Part shown: one piece after another, positions 7,677 to 16,449 of the stretch | Position numbering within the stretch: the first letter of the stretch is position 1 | How the letters are laid out: the number at the start of each line of letters is the position of its first letter | DNA from: Lachnospiraceae bacterium UBA7182 | Lineage (GTDB): Bacteria; Bacillota; Clostridia; Lachnospirales; Lachnospiraceae | Assembly: GCA_002491115.1 (NCBI GenBank) | Contig: DKVI01000099.1 | Span: forward strand, 1-44,248 | Direction of reading: 5' to 3' | Length of the DNA: 44,248 nucleotides | Notes under the pieces: model-generated | What the model saw: the letters and a program-made list of their open reading frames with translations, nothing else | What the model was told of the DNA's origin: nothing | Database searches by the model: none | Made by a program: the position numbers and the translations under genes

Positions 7677-9446
7677 TTAATCCAAAGAAATATGCAATTT
7701 CTCGATTTCCCGGCGTTTCTGCACGATTTTTGACAGACTTTCTGCATCATTCGGGTCCATATGCTCCATCTGCCAGGCGATCGATGCCTGTTTTACCCTG
7801 AGAATGGTCTCCTGTAACGCCTTTTCCTCTTCTTCCTTACCGGACAGAGCAGGAAGCGCGCCGCTTAGCATGGCCGCCACTTTCTTTTGTTCTTCTTCCT
7901 CTGTAAAATACTGAAACAAAGCCGCGGGATTTAACCTTCCTTCTGACCGTTGCCCGGCCAAAAGCCCGGCCATGCGGCGGCACAGAGGATCCGTAAAATC
8001 TTCCGGCTCCACATACTTTAAAATGATCCCCAGCATCTTCTCATCCGAACTCATCCAGGATATAAGAAGTCTTTGAGAGCGCAGGCCTTTTTCCTCCTCT
8101 GTGCTGCGCGACCGGCTCCTGGGCCGCACAGGCGCGGGTTTTGCCGCCATGCCCCCCAGCTTCTCCCCTGTCCGGCTGACCATCCGGGCCAGTTCTCCCG
8201 CCGGCAGACCGTACCGACTGGCCGCGGCTTCTATGTAAGTGTTCCGCTCGATGCCCGCTTCATATTCCAGAAGCTTTGCCGACACCTCTTTAAAGAAGTT
8301 CGTCTTGCTCTCGGGATCTCCGAAATCGTACTTACGCTTTATTACTTCCAGCTCAAAGAAGAAACTTCCCTCCGCCTCGTCCATCCGTTTCTGGAACGCC
8401 TCCGCCCCCTCAGCTTTGATAAACTCATCGGGGTCTTTATAGGGATCCATATGAATCACCTTCGCCGTAAGCCCTGCCTCCCTCAGGATCGGGATGGCGC
8501 GCATGGCCGCTTTAATCCCTGCTTCGTCGCTGTCATATGTCAGAAGTACTTCATTTGTATAGCGTTTTAAGATGGCGGACTGCTGGACGGTAAACGCCGT
8601 CCCCAGAGAAGCGACCGCCTGGTTAAATCCTGCCTGGTGCATGGCGATCACATCCATATAACCTTCACATACGATTATATTGGGTTTCCGGCTTAAACGC
8701 GCCAGGTTCAGCCCGTATAAATTCCGGCTTTTATCAAAGATCCTCGTCTCCGGCGAGTTCAGATACTTGGGTTTTCCGTCCCCCATGACCCGGCCGCCAA
8801 AACCGATCACCCGGTTATGAATATCCATGATCGGAAACATGACCCGGTTCCGGAATTTATCATACATCCCCCGCTTTTCGTCGACCTGCATAAGCCCCGA
8901 TTCTTTCAGAAGCCCGTCGGAATATCCCTGGCTCTTAAGATATTGATACAGTCCTCCCAACCGGGCGGCATATCCTAATCCAAACCGGCTCATGGTCTCT
9001 TTACTCAGCTGCCTGCCGGTCAGATAGTCATACCCTGACTTTCCTTCCGGCCTCCTGAGCATATAATAATAATATTTCGCCGCAAGCTTATTGAGCATAA
9101 GTATCTGCGCCTTTAAATCCGCCTGCTTTTTATCTTCCCTGGAAGTATCCTGCTCAGGAAGCGAGATTCCTGCTCTGTCGGCCAGTACTTTCAAAGCCTC
9201 GGGAAATGACAGGTTCTCATATTCCATCACAAATCGGAACACGTCTCCGCCTGCGCCGCAGCTGAAGCAATGGTAGATCTGACGAGGCTGGTTGACGGAC
9301 ATGGAAGGATTTTTGTCATTGTGGAAAGGACATACTCCCACATAATTGCTTCCCTTCTTCTGAAGCTTCACATACCCTGACACCACATCCACAATATCGC
9401 TTGCAGAACGGATCTCCTCTACCAGATCCTGTGAATAAAAAGCCAT
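7677..9446 (-). CDS. dnaG: DNA primase DnaG
   Basis: Primase of 589 residues that lays RNA primers at the replication fork. It has a CHC2 zinc finger (Cys39, His42, Cys60, Cys63), a catalytic core with TOPRIM signature IIVCEGYMDVIAMHQAG near residue 258 and the metal-binding DSDEAG near 307, and then a C-terminal helicase-interacting region (about 450-589) that is diverged as usual. The ATG is preceded by GGTGTT-type weak Shine-Dalgarno sequence (CAGAGGTG) at good spacing. It is 17 bases after dgt and 37 bases before the chosen rpoD start, on the same transcript. Confidence 0.97.
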   Translation of the reverse strand: MAFYSQDLVEEIRSASDIVDVVSGYVKLQKKGSNYVGVCPFHNDKNPSMSVNQPRQIYHCFSCGAGGDVFRFVMEYENLSFPEALKVLADRAGISLPEQDTSREDKKQADLKAQILMLNKLAAKYYYYMLRRPEGKSGYDYLTGRQLSKETMSRFGLGYAARLGGLYQYLKSQGYSDGLLKESGLMQVDEKRGMYDKFRNRVMFPIMDIHNRVIGFGGRVMGDGKPKYLNSPETRIFDKSRNLYGLNLARLSRKPNIIVCEGYMDVIAMHQAGFNQAVASLGTAFTVQQSAILKRYTNEVLLTYDSDEAGIKAAMRAIPILREAGLTAKVIHMDPYKDPDEFIKAEGAEAFQKRMDEAEGSFFFELEVIKRKYDFGDPESKTNFFKEVSAKLLEYEAGIERNTYIEAAASRYGLPAGELARMVSRTGEKLGGMAAKPAPVRPRSRSRSTEEEKGLRSQRLLISWMSSDEKMLGIILKYVEPEDFTDPLCRRMAGLLAGQRSEGRLNPAALFQYFTEEEEQKKVAAMLSGALPALSGKEEEEKALQETILRVKQASIAWQMEHMDPNDAESLSKIVQKRREIEKLHISLD

Positions 9447-9463
9447 ATAACACCTCTGTCCTG

Positions 9464-10471
9464 TTAATATCTCCAGGAGTCCGGGATAAAGAACTCCTGA
9501 AATTTTCCGATGGCATACTGATCTGTCATACCTGATATGTAATCACATACACTCCTCTCCTGGGTCTGCCCGGCCTGCCACATCCTCTCAATATATTCTT
9601 TGGGAAGCAGTTCGGGATGTTCCATATAATAATGAAACAGTTCTTTTACGATATTTTCTGCCTTCAGTTCTTCCCCCTTTGCTTTGGCGTTGGTATATAC
9701 ATTGACAAACATATATTTACGCATGCCGAGAAAGGCGTATTCCACGTCCTCCGACATACAGATATCGGGCTTGTCCAGGCTTTGCTTTACGATATCATGA
9801 ATCAATGTGTTCAGACGTTCCCGGGTGTTGTGGCCCAGGATATCCGTATAGGCTCCTGGAAGCTCCGTCTCCTTGATGATGCCTCCCCGTATGGCGTCGT
9901 CTATGTCATGATTAATATAGGCAATCTTGTCAGAGTAGCGAACGATCCTTCCTTCCAGGGTGGCCGCCCTGCCTGTCATCTGATGGTTCAGGATACCGTC
10001 CCGCACCTCCCAGGTAAGATTAAGCCCTTTCCCCCCTTTTTCCAGCTTCTCCACAATACGCACACTTTGTTCATAATGGGTAAAACCGGTGCTGCACACC
10101 TGATTGAGCGCCCGCTCTCCGGCATGTCCAAAGGGCGTATGACCCAAATCATGTCCTAACGCGATCGCTTCTGCCAGATCTTCATTCAGCCGAAGCGCCC
10201 TGGCAATGGTTCTGGCATTCTGGGCCACTTCCAGCGTATGGGTCAGACGGGTGCGGTAGTGATCTCCCTTCGGTGTTAAAAACACCTGCGTCTTATGTTT
10301 CAGCCGCCTGAACGCTTTGCAGTGCAGGATACGATCCCGATCCCTTTGATAGACCGGTCGGATATCGCAGGGAGGTTCCTCTCTGTCCCTGCCTTTTGAA
10401 TGTCTGCTGAGGGCCGCATAAGGACTCAGATAACTTTCTTCCCAGTTTTCTGTACTTTCACGAATCGTCAT
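9464..10471 (-). CDS. dgt: dGTP triphosphohydrolase (HD domain)
   Basis: dNTP triphosphohydrolase of the short (335-residue) type. HD-domain metal ligands are seen in RLTHTLEVAQNARTIAR (first His), LGHDLGHTPFGHAGE (His-Asp pair plus the second His motif), and the later SDKIAYINHDIDDA Asp. The N-terminal DRDRILHCKAFRRLKHKTQV is the typical entry of the family. It would hydrolyse dNTPs to deoxynucleoside and triphosphate, controlling dNTP pools, and it is the first gene of the dgt-dnaG-rpoD-trmK cluster. The gene starts after an AT-rich 68-bp gap and has a strong AGGAGGAAAG ribosome-binding site. Confidence 0.93.
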   Translation of the reverse strand: MTIRESTENWEESYLSPYAALSRHSKGRDREEPPCDIRPVYQRDRDRILHCKAFRRLKHKTQVFLTPKGDHYRTRLTHTLEVAQNARTIARALRLNEDLAEAIALGHDLGHTPFGHAGERALNQVCSTGFTHYEQSVRIVEKLEKGGKGLNLTWEVRDGILNHQMTGRAATLEGRIVRYSDKIAYINHDIDDAIRGGIIKETELPGAYTDILGHNTRERLNTLIHDIVKQSLDKPDICMSEDVEYAFLGMRKYMFVNVYTNAKAKGEELKAENIVKELFHYYMEHPELLPKEYIERMWQAGQTQERSVCDYISGMTDQYAIGKFQEFFIPDSWRY

Positions 10472-10539
10472 CCTGCTTTCCTCCTGATTCCCTTATATAA
10501 TAAATATACTGTGTAAAATCCCAAAATCCTTCCTGTTTT

Positions 10540-11127
10540 TTAAATTTTTTTAAATTTTTTTATTTTCGGATACTTTTTCTTTCCAATCATGTATTTTCTC
10601 ATGTAGGCAAAGGTCTTTTCCTCCCCGTACCTGTCCAGCATTTTAAGGATATACTCCAGAAGCGCCCGGGTCTCATCATGAATCATATAGGCATTCTTGC
10701 CTTTCTCATAGTAAATCAAAGGAGAATGCTGCGTATATTTTTTTCCCTCGTATACTTTGGAAGCGGCAATCCGGTCCATAATCATCTCGTTCACATATTT
10801 CAGAGGCATCTTCATACCTGTCATGCCGGTGGTCTTTCCCTCCGCAGGGTCCATATTATAATCGATCCAGTACTCATAATGATGCTTATTACGCCCTTTG
10901 TGATGCAGCCACGCCGCCGAATACCCTTTATCCTCCCGTTCGGCATTGTTGGGGCTTCTGTAACCCTGGTAATATTTACAGCCCTGCCAGAACTCGGACG
11001 GCATATATTTGGACAGGTCATGGGTAAGTCCCTGCCAGTACATGCCCGCCTTAAAGCAATGCCTGGCGACCATAATCTTATGCTCCGTGATCGTGTGGAA
11101 ATGATTCCATATATTAATCAGCTTCAT
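10540..11127 (-). CDS. DUF5662-like protein
   Basis: Protein of 195 residues that I match to the DUF5662 family from memory. It is rich in Trp, Tyr, His and Met. His/Asp-containing segments stand at residues 8-45 (HFHTITEHKIMVARHC, LTHDLSKY) and WLHHKGRNKHHYEYWIDY near 92-109. They read like an HD-type or other metal site, but no function is known. The C-terminus is a Lys-rich tail (KKYPKIKKFKKI). There is no signal peptide. The start overlaps the end of the GH13-like gene by 14 bases, so it is coupled to it. Confidence 0.8.
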   Translation of the reverse strand: MKLINIWNHFHTITEHKIMVARHCFKAGMYWQGLTHDLSKYMPSEFWQGCKYYQGYRSPNNAEREDKGYSAAWLHHKGRNKHHYEYWIDYNMDPAEGKTTGMTGMKMPLKYVNEMIMDRIAASKVYEGKKYTQHSPLIYYEKGKNAYMIHDETRALLEYILKMLDRYGEEKTFAYMRKYMIGKKKYPKIKKFKKI

Positions 11128-12955
11128 ACTTTTTACCTGCCAGTATTAAAATTGTATGGGGTGCAACCTCGATGGTCTTCCGATCCTCCAGGACAGGTTC
11201 TTCCCCCGGAGGATAAAATGCATGATCCTCTCTTGTCGTGTCTGCCGCCACATGCCACCGGAATCCTCCGGGAAGAATCGGCAGTGCCAGCTCATGTTCC
11301 ACCATATGCATATTATAAAGCACATAACAGGTCTCGCCGCCTGTATACTCGCCTGCATAGAGGATGCCCATCTGATGGTTGTAGTTTTCAAACTCTTCGT
11401 ACCAGGCTTTCTTTCCATGGTAGGAAAGATCGGGCATTCCTCTGGACAGATGGTCTTTCATGACATATTCTTTCCTGCGCCCAAAAGCCGGAGAGGCCTT
11501 TCTGAAAGCGACTGCCTCCTGTACGAATCTTAAAAGCCTTCGGTCTGCTTTCTTTCTGGACCACTGTATCCAGGATATTTCATTATCCTGGCAGTAGGCG
11601 TTATTGTTCCCCTGCTGGGAATTGCCCATCTCGTCACCGCCGTAGATCGCAGGTACACCCTGGGATAAAAGGACGAGCAAAAACGCGTTGCGAAGCTGCC
11701 TTCTTCTCAGTCTGTTGATTCCTTTTCCCATAGACGGACCTTCTTCTCCGTAATTAAAGCTGTAATTATAATCGCTTCCGTCCTGGTTATTGTCTCCGTT
11801 GGCTTCGTTGTGTTTCGCGTCATAGGAAACCATATCCGTAAAGGTAAATCCATTATGGCCCGCCATATAATTGATCACCGCAAACTGTCCGGGATTCCTC
11901 CGCAGGCTTATGGCCATACTTCCAAGCATATCTTCGTCCCCTCTTAGAAAACGCCTTGCCTTTACCTGAAAATCATCATTGTACTCTGCCAGCCTGCGCC
12001 TGAGCGGTTCGTGACCGTACGGATAGATCCGGTCTGTCGGAAAATATTCACTCATAATCTTGATCCGGGAAAGGTAAGGGTCCTGCGCAAGTAAAGCCAA
12101 AGGCGTGCCGTCGCTGTTTACATGCACCCCGTCAATATGATATTCTTTTGCCCAGTATCTGATGCAGTCCAGGATCATACTTTGATTGGTCCCAAACGGA
12201 AAATAAAACTCCAGGATCAGCTCCATCCCGTTTTTATGCAGTTCCCGCACAAGTTCTTTTAACTCCCGCACGGGATCGCCGGAAGCGCTGTAGGAGGCCT
12301 TGGGCGCAAAATAGTCTGCTTCTTTATAGCCCCAGTAATTCATCTTTTTCTTTTTTATAAAGGGTTTGTGTTTTTTGGGCGTCTCATCGGCTTCCACCTC
12401 CAGGAACTCATAGACCGGCATCAGCTCCAACTGTGTGACGCCTAATTTTTTCAGATAAGAGATCTTTTCCCGGATCCCCGAAAAGGTCCCGGGATGTTTC
12501 ACCCCGGACGAAGGGTCCATGGTAAACCCTCTGACGTGGGTCACATACAACACACATGCTTCATAGGGAAGCATAAGCGGCTGATCTTTCTGCCAGGAAA
12601 AATATCCGGACAAGATGCCGCACCTTATATCATGGGGACCTTCAGGAGGCGCTCCCCAGATCTCCCTCCCTCTGATCAGCCTGGCGTAAGGGTCCTGTAC
12701 CACATCCCCGTCAATCCGATAATTATACTCGTACTCGTCTGCCGGAAGTCCTTTCAGTTTCATGGCGTAAATGTCTCCGAACTGCATCCTCTGATCAAAA
12801 ACCAGCTCCGCCGCCGGCTCTTTCAAACCCCTGGGATACAAAAGCAGGCTGCATTCTTTCTTATCCTGTACCGCTACCGCAAAATTGATGTCCCGTCCGT
12901 TTTTTGTCACTCCTAAAAAAGCCGGATCACCGGCTTCCATGCGATAATCAAACAT
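11114..12955 (-). CDS. GlgX/isoamylase-like GH13 protein lacking catalytic residues
   Basis: Protein of 613 residues with the layout of glycogen-debranching GH13 enzymes: a CBM48-like N-terminal domain (about 8-95), a TIM-barrel with KKHNEANG-type GlgX hallmark (DAKHNEANGDNNQDG near 379-393), and a C-terminal beta domain (about 520-610). The four catalytic regions are degraded. Region I lacks the N-H pair (LILEFYFPF, 246-254). Region II reads IDGVHVN where VDGFRFD is expected, so Arg is His278 and the nucleophile Asp is Asn280. Region III Glu303 may remain. Region IV reads GHNG, with Asp replaced by Asn368. It is probably non-catalytic, perhaps glycan-binding or regulatory. No glycogen genes are adjacent; DUF5662 follows with overlap. 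Confidence 0.85.
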   Translation of the reverse strand: MFDYRMEAGDPAFLGVTKNGRDINFAVAVQDKKECSLLLYPRGLKEPAAELVFDQRMQFGDIYAMKLKGLPADEYEYNYRIDGDVVQDPYARLIRGREIWGAPPEGPHDIRCGILSGYFSWQKDQPLMLPYEACVLYVTHVRGFTMDPSSGVKHPGTFSGIREKISYLKKLGVTQLELMPVYEFLEVEADETPKKHKPFIKKKKMNYWGYKEADYFAPKASYSASGDPVRELKELVRELHKNGMELILEFYFPFGTNQSMILDCIRYWAKEYHIDGVHVNSDGTPLALLAQDPYLSRIKIMSEYFPTDRIYPYGHEPLRRRLAEYNDDFQVKARRFLRGDEDMLGSMAISLRRNPGQFAVINYMAGHNGFTFTDMVSYDAKHNEANGDNNQDGSDYNYSFNYGEEGPSMGKGINRLRRRQLRNAFLLVLLSQGVPAIYGGDEMGNSQQGNNNAYCQDNEISWIQWSRKKADRRLLRFVQEAVAFRKASPAFGRRKEYVMKDHLSRGMPDLSYHGKKAWYEEFENYNHQMGILYAGEYTGGETCYVLYNMHMVEHELALPILPGGFRWHVAADTTREDHAFYPPGEEPVLEDRKTIEVAPHTILILAGKKYEAD

Positions 12956-13000
12956 GGTGATTTATCCTTTCCCCTTACGTCCCGTATGTTCGTATGGAAG

Positions 13001-13032
13001 AAAAGGACAAACAAAACTGCTTGTCCTTTTTT
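13001..13032 (-). terminator. bidirectional hairpin terminator after DUF4349 gene
   Basis: Perfect 10-bp stem AAAAGGACAA/TTGTCCTTTT with a 10-base loop. It lies downstream of the DUF4349 operon on the minus strand and upstream of the GH13 gene. It separates the two transcription units; T-runs exist on both strands. Confidence 0.8.
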
Positions 13033-13077
13033 CTGCTGGTTACTCAGTATCTATTATATAGTTTTTTTTGTCGGTTT

Positions 13078-14073
13078 TCAACTGTTTTCCGAATCTGTCG
13101 TCCCGCCCGACGAAGAATCCGTCTTTTTTTCATATCTTCCGGATGTTTTTATCGTCCTTTTTTTATAGATTTTCCTGAGAAGCAGGACAATCACTCCAAT
13201 CACGACCGCCCATACTGCCAGTACAGGAAGCGAACCAATCAGGCCGATGACAAATCCCCGCAGCCCCTGTCCCACAGCGTACAGATTGTCACTGAACCGG
13301 TCGGAAATCTCCTGGAAAAAGCTTCTTTCGCCTGTCTCCGTGATTCTCTCAACTTCGGAAACACTGATATGTACGGTACTGTAATCGATCTGGTTATCTA
13401 AAAGACGCTTCTGGCTGCCGTAATTTTCCAGCTCATACCGCACTTCCGAAAGACGGCTTTCGATTGCCATAAGATCTTCCAGATTTCCTGCCTGCTCCAG
13501 AAGCTCCAAAAGCCGCTCCTGCTCCGTTTCCAGGGATTTCTTACGGCTTTCCACATCTATATACTGAAGGGTTACGTCTTCCACACCTTCATTTTTATAG
13601 GTGACATTGCCCAGTCCGTCCACGATCTGAATAAATTCATCCAGCTTATCGGAGGGAACTCTGGCCGTATAGTCGGCGCTCCGGGTGCTGACGCTGGTAT
13701 AGCTGTTGCCCCAGACCGAGGAGCTTTCTATATATCCGCCTATATCGCGGACATTTTTTGATATTCCTTCGATGACCGAGTCAAATTCTTTTGTCTGCAG
13801 CTCCAGATTCACGGTCCTGATCAGTTTTCGACCGGTGTCTGCCACGCTTTCAATGCCGTTCTCCGAGGTTACGGCACTCTGGCTCTCCGTCACACCTGCT
13901 TCTCCCGCCGCTTCGGCGGGCGCCGCATATGCCGCCGTATCTTCGGCCACTTCCGTAAGATAAGCGGCTTCGTTTCCGGATGCGTCCATCGTGTTCTTTC
14001 CGCCGCCTCCGCAGCCGGATACCGCCAGAATTAAAAGTCCCGCGACCAATACTGCCAAACTTTTCCTCTTCAT
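13078..14073 (-). CDS. DUF4349 lipoprotein
   Basis: Extracytoplasmic lipoprotein of about 331 residues. The chosen ATG (14073) has GGGAGG 8 bases upstream and starts a clean lipoprotein signal MKRKSLAVLVAGLLILAVSGC, with lipobox Cys21; an upstream in-frame start would bury this signal. Residues about 85-250 match the DUF4349 core (RTVNLELQTKEFD, GGYIESSSV, RVPSDKLDEFI), with a coiled-coil segment (EQERLLELLEQAGNLEDLM). A C-terminal membrane helix (about 285-310) is followed by a basic cytoplasmic tail. It is the last gene of the ECF-sigma operon 15500-13078. DUF4349 proteins are often linked to regulators but their role is unknown. Confidence 0.88.
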   Translation of the reverse strand: MKRKSLAVLVAGLLILAVSGCGGGGKNTMDASGNEAAYLTEVAEDTAAYAAPAEAAGEAGVTESQSAVTSENGIESVADTGRKLIRTVNLELQTKEFDSVIEGISKNVRDIGGYIESSSVWGNSYTSVSTRSADYTARVPSDKLDEFIQIVDGLGNVTYKNEGVEDVTLQYIDVESRKKSLETEQERLLELLEQAGNLEDLMAIESRLSEVRYELENYGSQKRLLDNQIDYSTVHISVSEVERITETGERSFFQEISDRFSDNLYAVGQGLRGFVIGLIGSLPVLAVWAVVIGVIVLLLRKIYKKRTIKTSGRYEKKTDSSSGGTTDSENS

Positions 14074-14110
14074 CCTGTTACCTCCCGTTTCATTCTGCTT
14101 TGCCTTACAT

Positions 14111-14962
14111 TTATTTTTCTTCTTCTGTAAATGCACCTTCGAAGGTAAATTCCGCACCGATCAGCTCTTCTCCTACGCAGGCAACCAGGCGATACTGCTC
14201 TGCTCCGTAGTCTATCCGGCAGCCGGACAGGTCGATCTCTTCGTCTACAGCCATACCGGCCTCCAGGGCAAGCCATTCTCCTTCCATCTCTTCCTGGAAA
14301 GGAATCGTATACCAGACCCCGTCGAGCCGCACTTCCAGTGCATACCGGCTAAAATACTCGATATCCACTTCCCCTGTGTTGCCGATGGTAAGGAATAAGA
14401 CCGGGCTGTTTTTGTCCTGTACCGGGCAGTTTACCAGTACAGTTACGTAGTCTAACGCCCCCGGCACTTCCTGCTGCCTGGCAGGATAGACGACCTGCCC
14501 GCAGTAAATCCTTTTTTCCGGGGATTCCTTCGGCTCGCCCCCGCCGGCGTCGGCGCCTTCTGTGTCTGCCGCTTCTTCCACAGTTTCTTCCGATGCTTCC
14601 GGGGCCGCGGCGCTGTCTGCGGCTCCGGATCCGGATTCGTTTTGTATCCCTTCTGTCACGGAACCGCCGCCGGACGGAAACGGCACCACATAATAGAACA
14701 GTCCGCCGCACAAAAGAAACAAAAGGACACACGCGGCCCATCCGGCATACCGCCTTGAGAAGTGTTTTCTGACCCCTGTATTTTGGGACGCCTCGGACAA
14801 TTCCTCCATATATTCTCCCATGGTCCTCTCAAAACCTTCGGAAAAACGGTGCGTTCTGGCGATCTCACGCTCCGGCGGAACGAAACTTAAGTCTTCTTCC
14901 AGACATTCCTCCAGGGCATGCCTTAAAAGTTCTTCTCTGGAAAGAGTATCATGCTTTTTCAA
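14111..14962 (-). CDS. single-pass membrane protein, probable sigma-factor regulator
   Basis: Protein of 283 residues. The cytoplasmic N-terminal 70 residues are acidic/basic with SREELLRHALEECLEEDLSF, which resembles the start of clostridial anti-sigma-like proteins. One membrane helix lies at about 74-93, then a low-complexity Glu/Ala/Gly linker (about 98-150), and a C-terminal beta-rich domain (about 155-283) that looks like the Ig-like (Big_14 type) domain found in such proteins. The gene overlaps the preceding sigma-factor gene by 14 bases, which strongly suggests that it controls that sigma factor. No zinc-binding HxxxCxxC anti-sigma motif is present, so the mechanism is open. Confidence 0.75.
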   Translation of the reverse strand: MKKHDTLSREELLRHALEECLEEDLSFVPPEREIARTHRFSEGFERTMGEYMEELSEASQNTGVRKHFSRRYAGWAACVLLFLLCGGLFYYVVPFPSGGGSVTEGIQNESGSGAADSAAAPEASEETVEEAADTEGADAGGGEPKESPEKRIYCGQVVYPARQQEVPGALDYVTVLVNCPVQDKNSPVLFLTIGNTGEVDIEYFSRYALEVRLDGVWYTIPFQEEMEGEWLALEAGMAVDEEIDLSGCRIDYGAEQYRLVACVGEELIGAEFTFEGAFTEEEK

Positions 14963-15500
14963 ACCGTTCCGCCTCCTTCCTGATCATCTCCTGAAGTTTT
15001 TTCCTGGCGCGGAAGTAGCGCACATTGACATTTTTGGCCGTGATCCCCAGTATGTCTCCGATCTGCCCGTCCGACATATGGTATACATATTTGTATTCAA
15101 AGACAACCCGGTAACTGTCGTCCAGTTCCAGAATACAGGATACCAGATAATTATAATTATCCTCTGTCAAAAGACGGTCTAAAATATCCGCTCCTCCTTC
15201 CTCTGCTGCCAGATCTTCTTTCAGTTCCTCTGTGGGCTTTGTCTTACGTAGAATGTCGACCGCCTTACTCCTTACAACTGTCGCCAGAAACTTTTTCGTC
15301 CGCGGACTGTGAATGTCCTCTATCTTGTCCATATGCCTGGTCAAAGCAAAAAACGCTTCCTGCACCGCATCTTCCGCCAGATGTTCGTCCTGCAGCTTCT
15401 GGTTTGCCACATACCACATAAAGTGCCTGTACTGGTCATAAATCTGTGTGAATTTTTCCTGCTCCTCGGGACTGTCCAGAAGCGCCAGAAACAGAAACAT
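14949..15500 (-). CDS. ECF-type RNA polymerase sigma factor (module 1)
   Basis: Sigma-70 family factor of 183 residues with only regions 2 and 4. Region 2 is visible as LAEDAVQEAFFALTRHMDKI (about 42-61), followed by KKFLATVVRSKAVDILRK; region 4 as DSYRVVFEYKYVYHMSDGQIGDILGITAKNVNVRYFRARKKL (about 127-168), with its helix-turn-helix. The ATG has a strong AGGAGG at good spacing. It is cotranscribed with the membrane regulator (14-base overlap) and the DUF4349 lipoprotein. The 118-bp upstream gap has three direct TTAAGAA repeats ahead of a -10-like TAAAAT, so it may be activated by another regulator. Confidence 0.88.
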   Translation of the reverse strand: MFLFLALLDSPEEQEKFTQIYDQYRHFMWYVANQKLQDEHLAEDAVQEAFFALTRHMDKIEDIHSPRTKKFLATVVRSKAVDILRKTKPTEELKEDLAAEEGGADILDRLLTEDNYNYLVSCILELDDSYRVVFEYKYVYHMSDGQIGDILGITAKNVNVRYFRARKKLQEMIRKEAERFEKA

Positions 15501-15553
15501 AATTTATCCTCCTGGTAAATGCATCTACATCTATAAAAACGCAGTTTTCTCTT

Positions 15554-15608
15554 ATTTTACTACATGACCAGGAAAAAATCTTCTTAAATCTTCTTAAAAG
15601 TTTCTTAA
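15554..15608 (-). promoter_or_regulatory. candidate regulated promoter with three direct TTAAGAA repeats
   Basis: On the minus strand three TTAAGAA heptamers start at 15608, 15597 and 15587, that is at 11- and 10-bp spacing, one helical turn each. A -10-like TAAAAT (15554-15559) follows; the repeats cover and precede the -35 position (about 15577-15582), where there is no sigma-A -35 match. Such tandem repeats over a weak -35 are typical of OmpR-family response-regulator activation. The identity of the regulator is unknown. Confidence 0.45.
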
Positions 15609-15618
15609 GGGAGGAAAA

Positions 15619-16449
15619 TTAAGGTATGACAAATTCCACGCATCCCATATATCCCGGCGCCACCTCATACTCGTTAAAGCAGACGACTACCTTTCCGTCG
15701 GCGTTGACATAAAAGTCCTGGTCTTCGGCAATTGACTCGAAATTCCATTCGGGCACATCCTCATTATCGATCCAGTAGGTGACATTTTCATCCTCCGCCA
15801 TACGCTGGCGCATCTGGGACTTCACGCTCTCGCTGATCGTCTCCACATAGTCTTCTCCAAAGAAATCCGAAAGAGCCGCCCGTTTTCCGGTCGTCTTGTC
15901 TATGGTATAATGACGGTGCTGCTCATAACCGCTGCCTGCGCCCTGATAGAGTACCAGGTCCAGGGAAAACCATTTGTCGTCATTGACCAGCACTTCGCTG
16001 TCAATTAAAAGATCCTGATACCCGTCTTCAAATTCCTCCATGTTTTGTTTAAATTCTTCAATCAGTTCGTCTGTGACTTTCTGAATATCAAAATTGATGG
16101 CATCCGCCGACTCCCGGGCAGGCCCTTCATTTTCTTCGGATACTACCTCCGGTACTTTCACATCCGCTATATATCTGTCTTCGTCCACCTGATATTCCCT
16201 TACAGTTACCACCTTAAAAAGTTCTCCCAGCACAGGGATCTGCTGCATGGCCGCCGCCGCTGTCCTGCTTGTATTCGGAAGAATCAGGACGATGGCGATC
16301 ACCGCCGCCGCGCTTCCTGCATAACGCATCATTCTGATTCTCTTTGCTCTTTTCTTATCCTGGCCTGCTTTTTTCATGGTTTCCTCCATCCTTTCTTTTA
16401 GTTCTCCCGGTACTTTGATCTGTTCATATTCTGTTTTCCATCTTTTCAT
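15619..16449 (-). CDS. RsiV-like anti-sigma factor (DUF3298)
   Basis: Membrane protein of 276 residues. It has a cytoplasmic N-terminus of about 40 residues (MKRWKTEYEQIKVPGELKERM), one membrane helix at about 43-62, then an extracytoplasmic PdaC/DUF4163-like segment (about 75-150) and a DUF3298 domain (about 180-276, ending VCFNEYEVAPGYMGCVEFVIP). This is the layout of Bacillus RsiV, which binds host lysozyme and is then cleaved by signal peptidase to free SigV. Whether this homologue senses lysozyme is inference. The start overlaps the sigma gene stop by 4 bases (ATGA), the usual coupling of a sigma/anti-sigma pair. Confidence 0.87.
   Translation of the reverse strand: MKRWKTEYEQIKVPGELKERMEETMKKAGQDKKRAKRIRMMRYAGSAAAVIAIVLILPNTSRTAAAAMQQIPVLGELFKVVTVREYQVDEDRYIADVKVPEVVSEENEGPARESADAINFDIQKVTDELIEEFKQNMEEFEDGYQDLLIDSEVLVNDDKWFSLDLVLYQGAGSGYEQHRHYTIDKTTGKRAALSDFFGEDYVETISESVKSQMRQRMAEDENVTYWIDNEDVPEWNFESIAEDQDFYVNADGKVVVCFNEYEVAPGYMGCVEFVIP

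Noticed and set aside
12956..13000. Sigma-A promoter for the GH13-like gene
   Set aside because: No pair of boxes with acceptable spacing could be placed between the terminator and the start codon.
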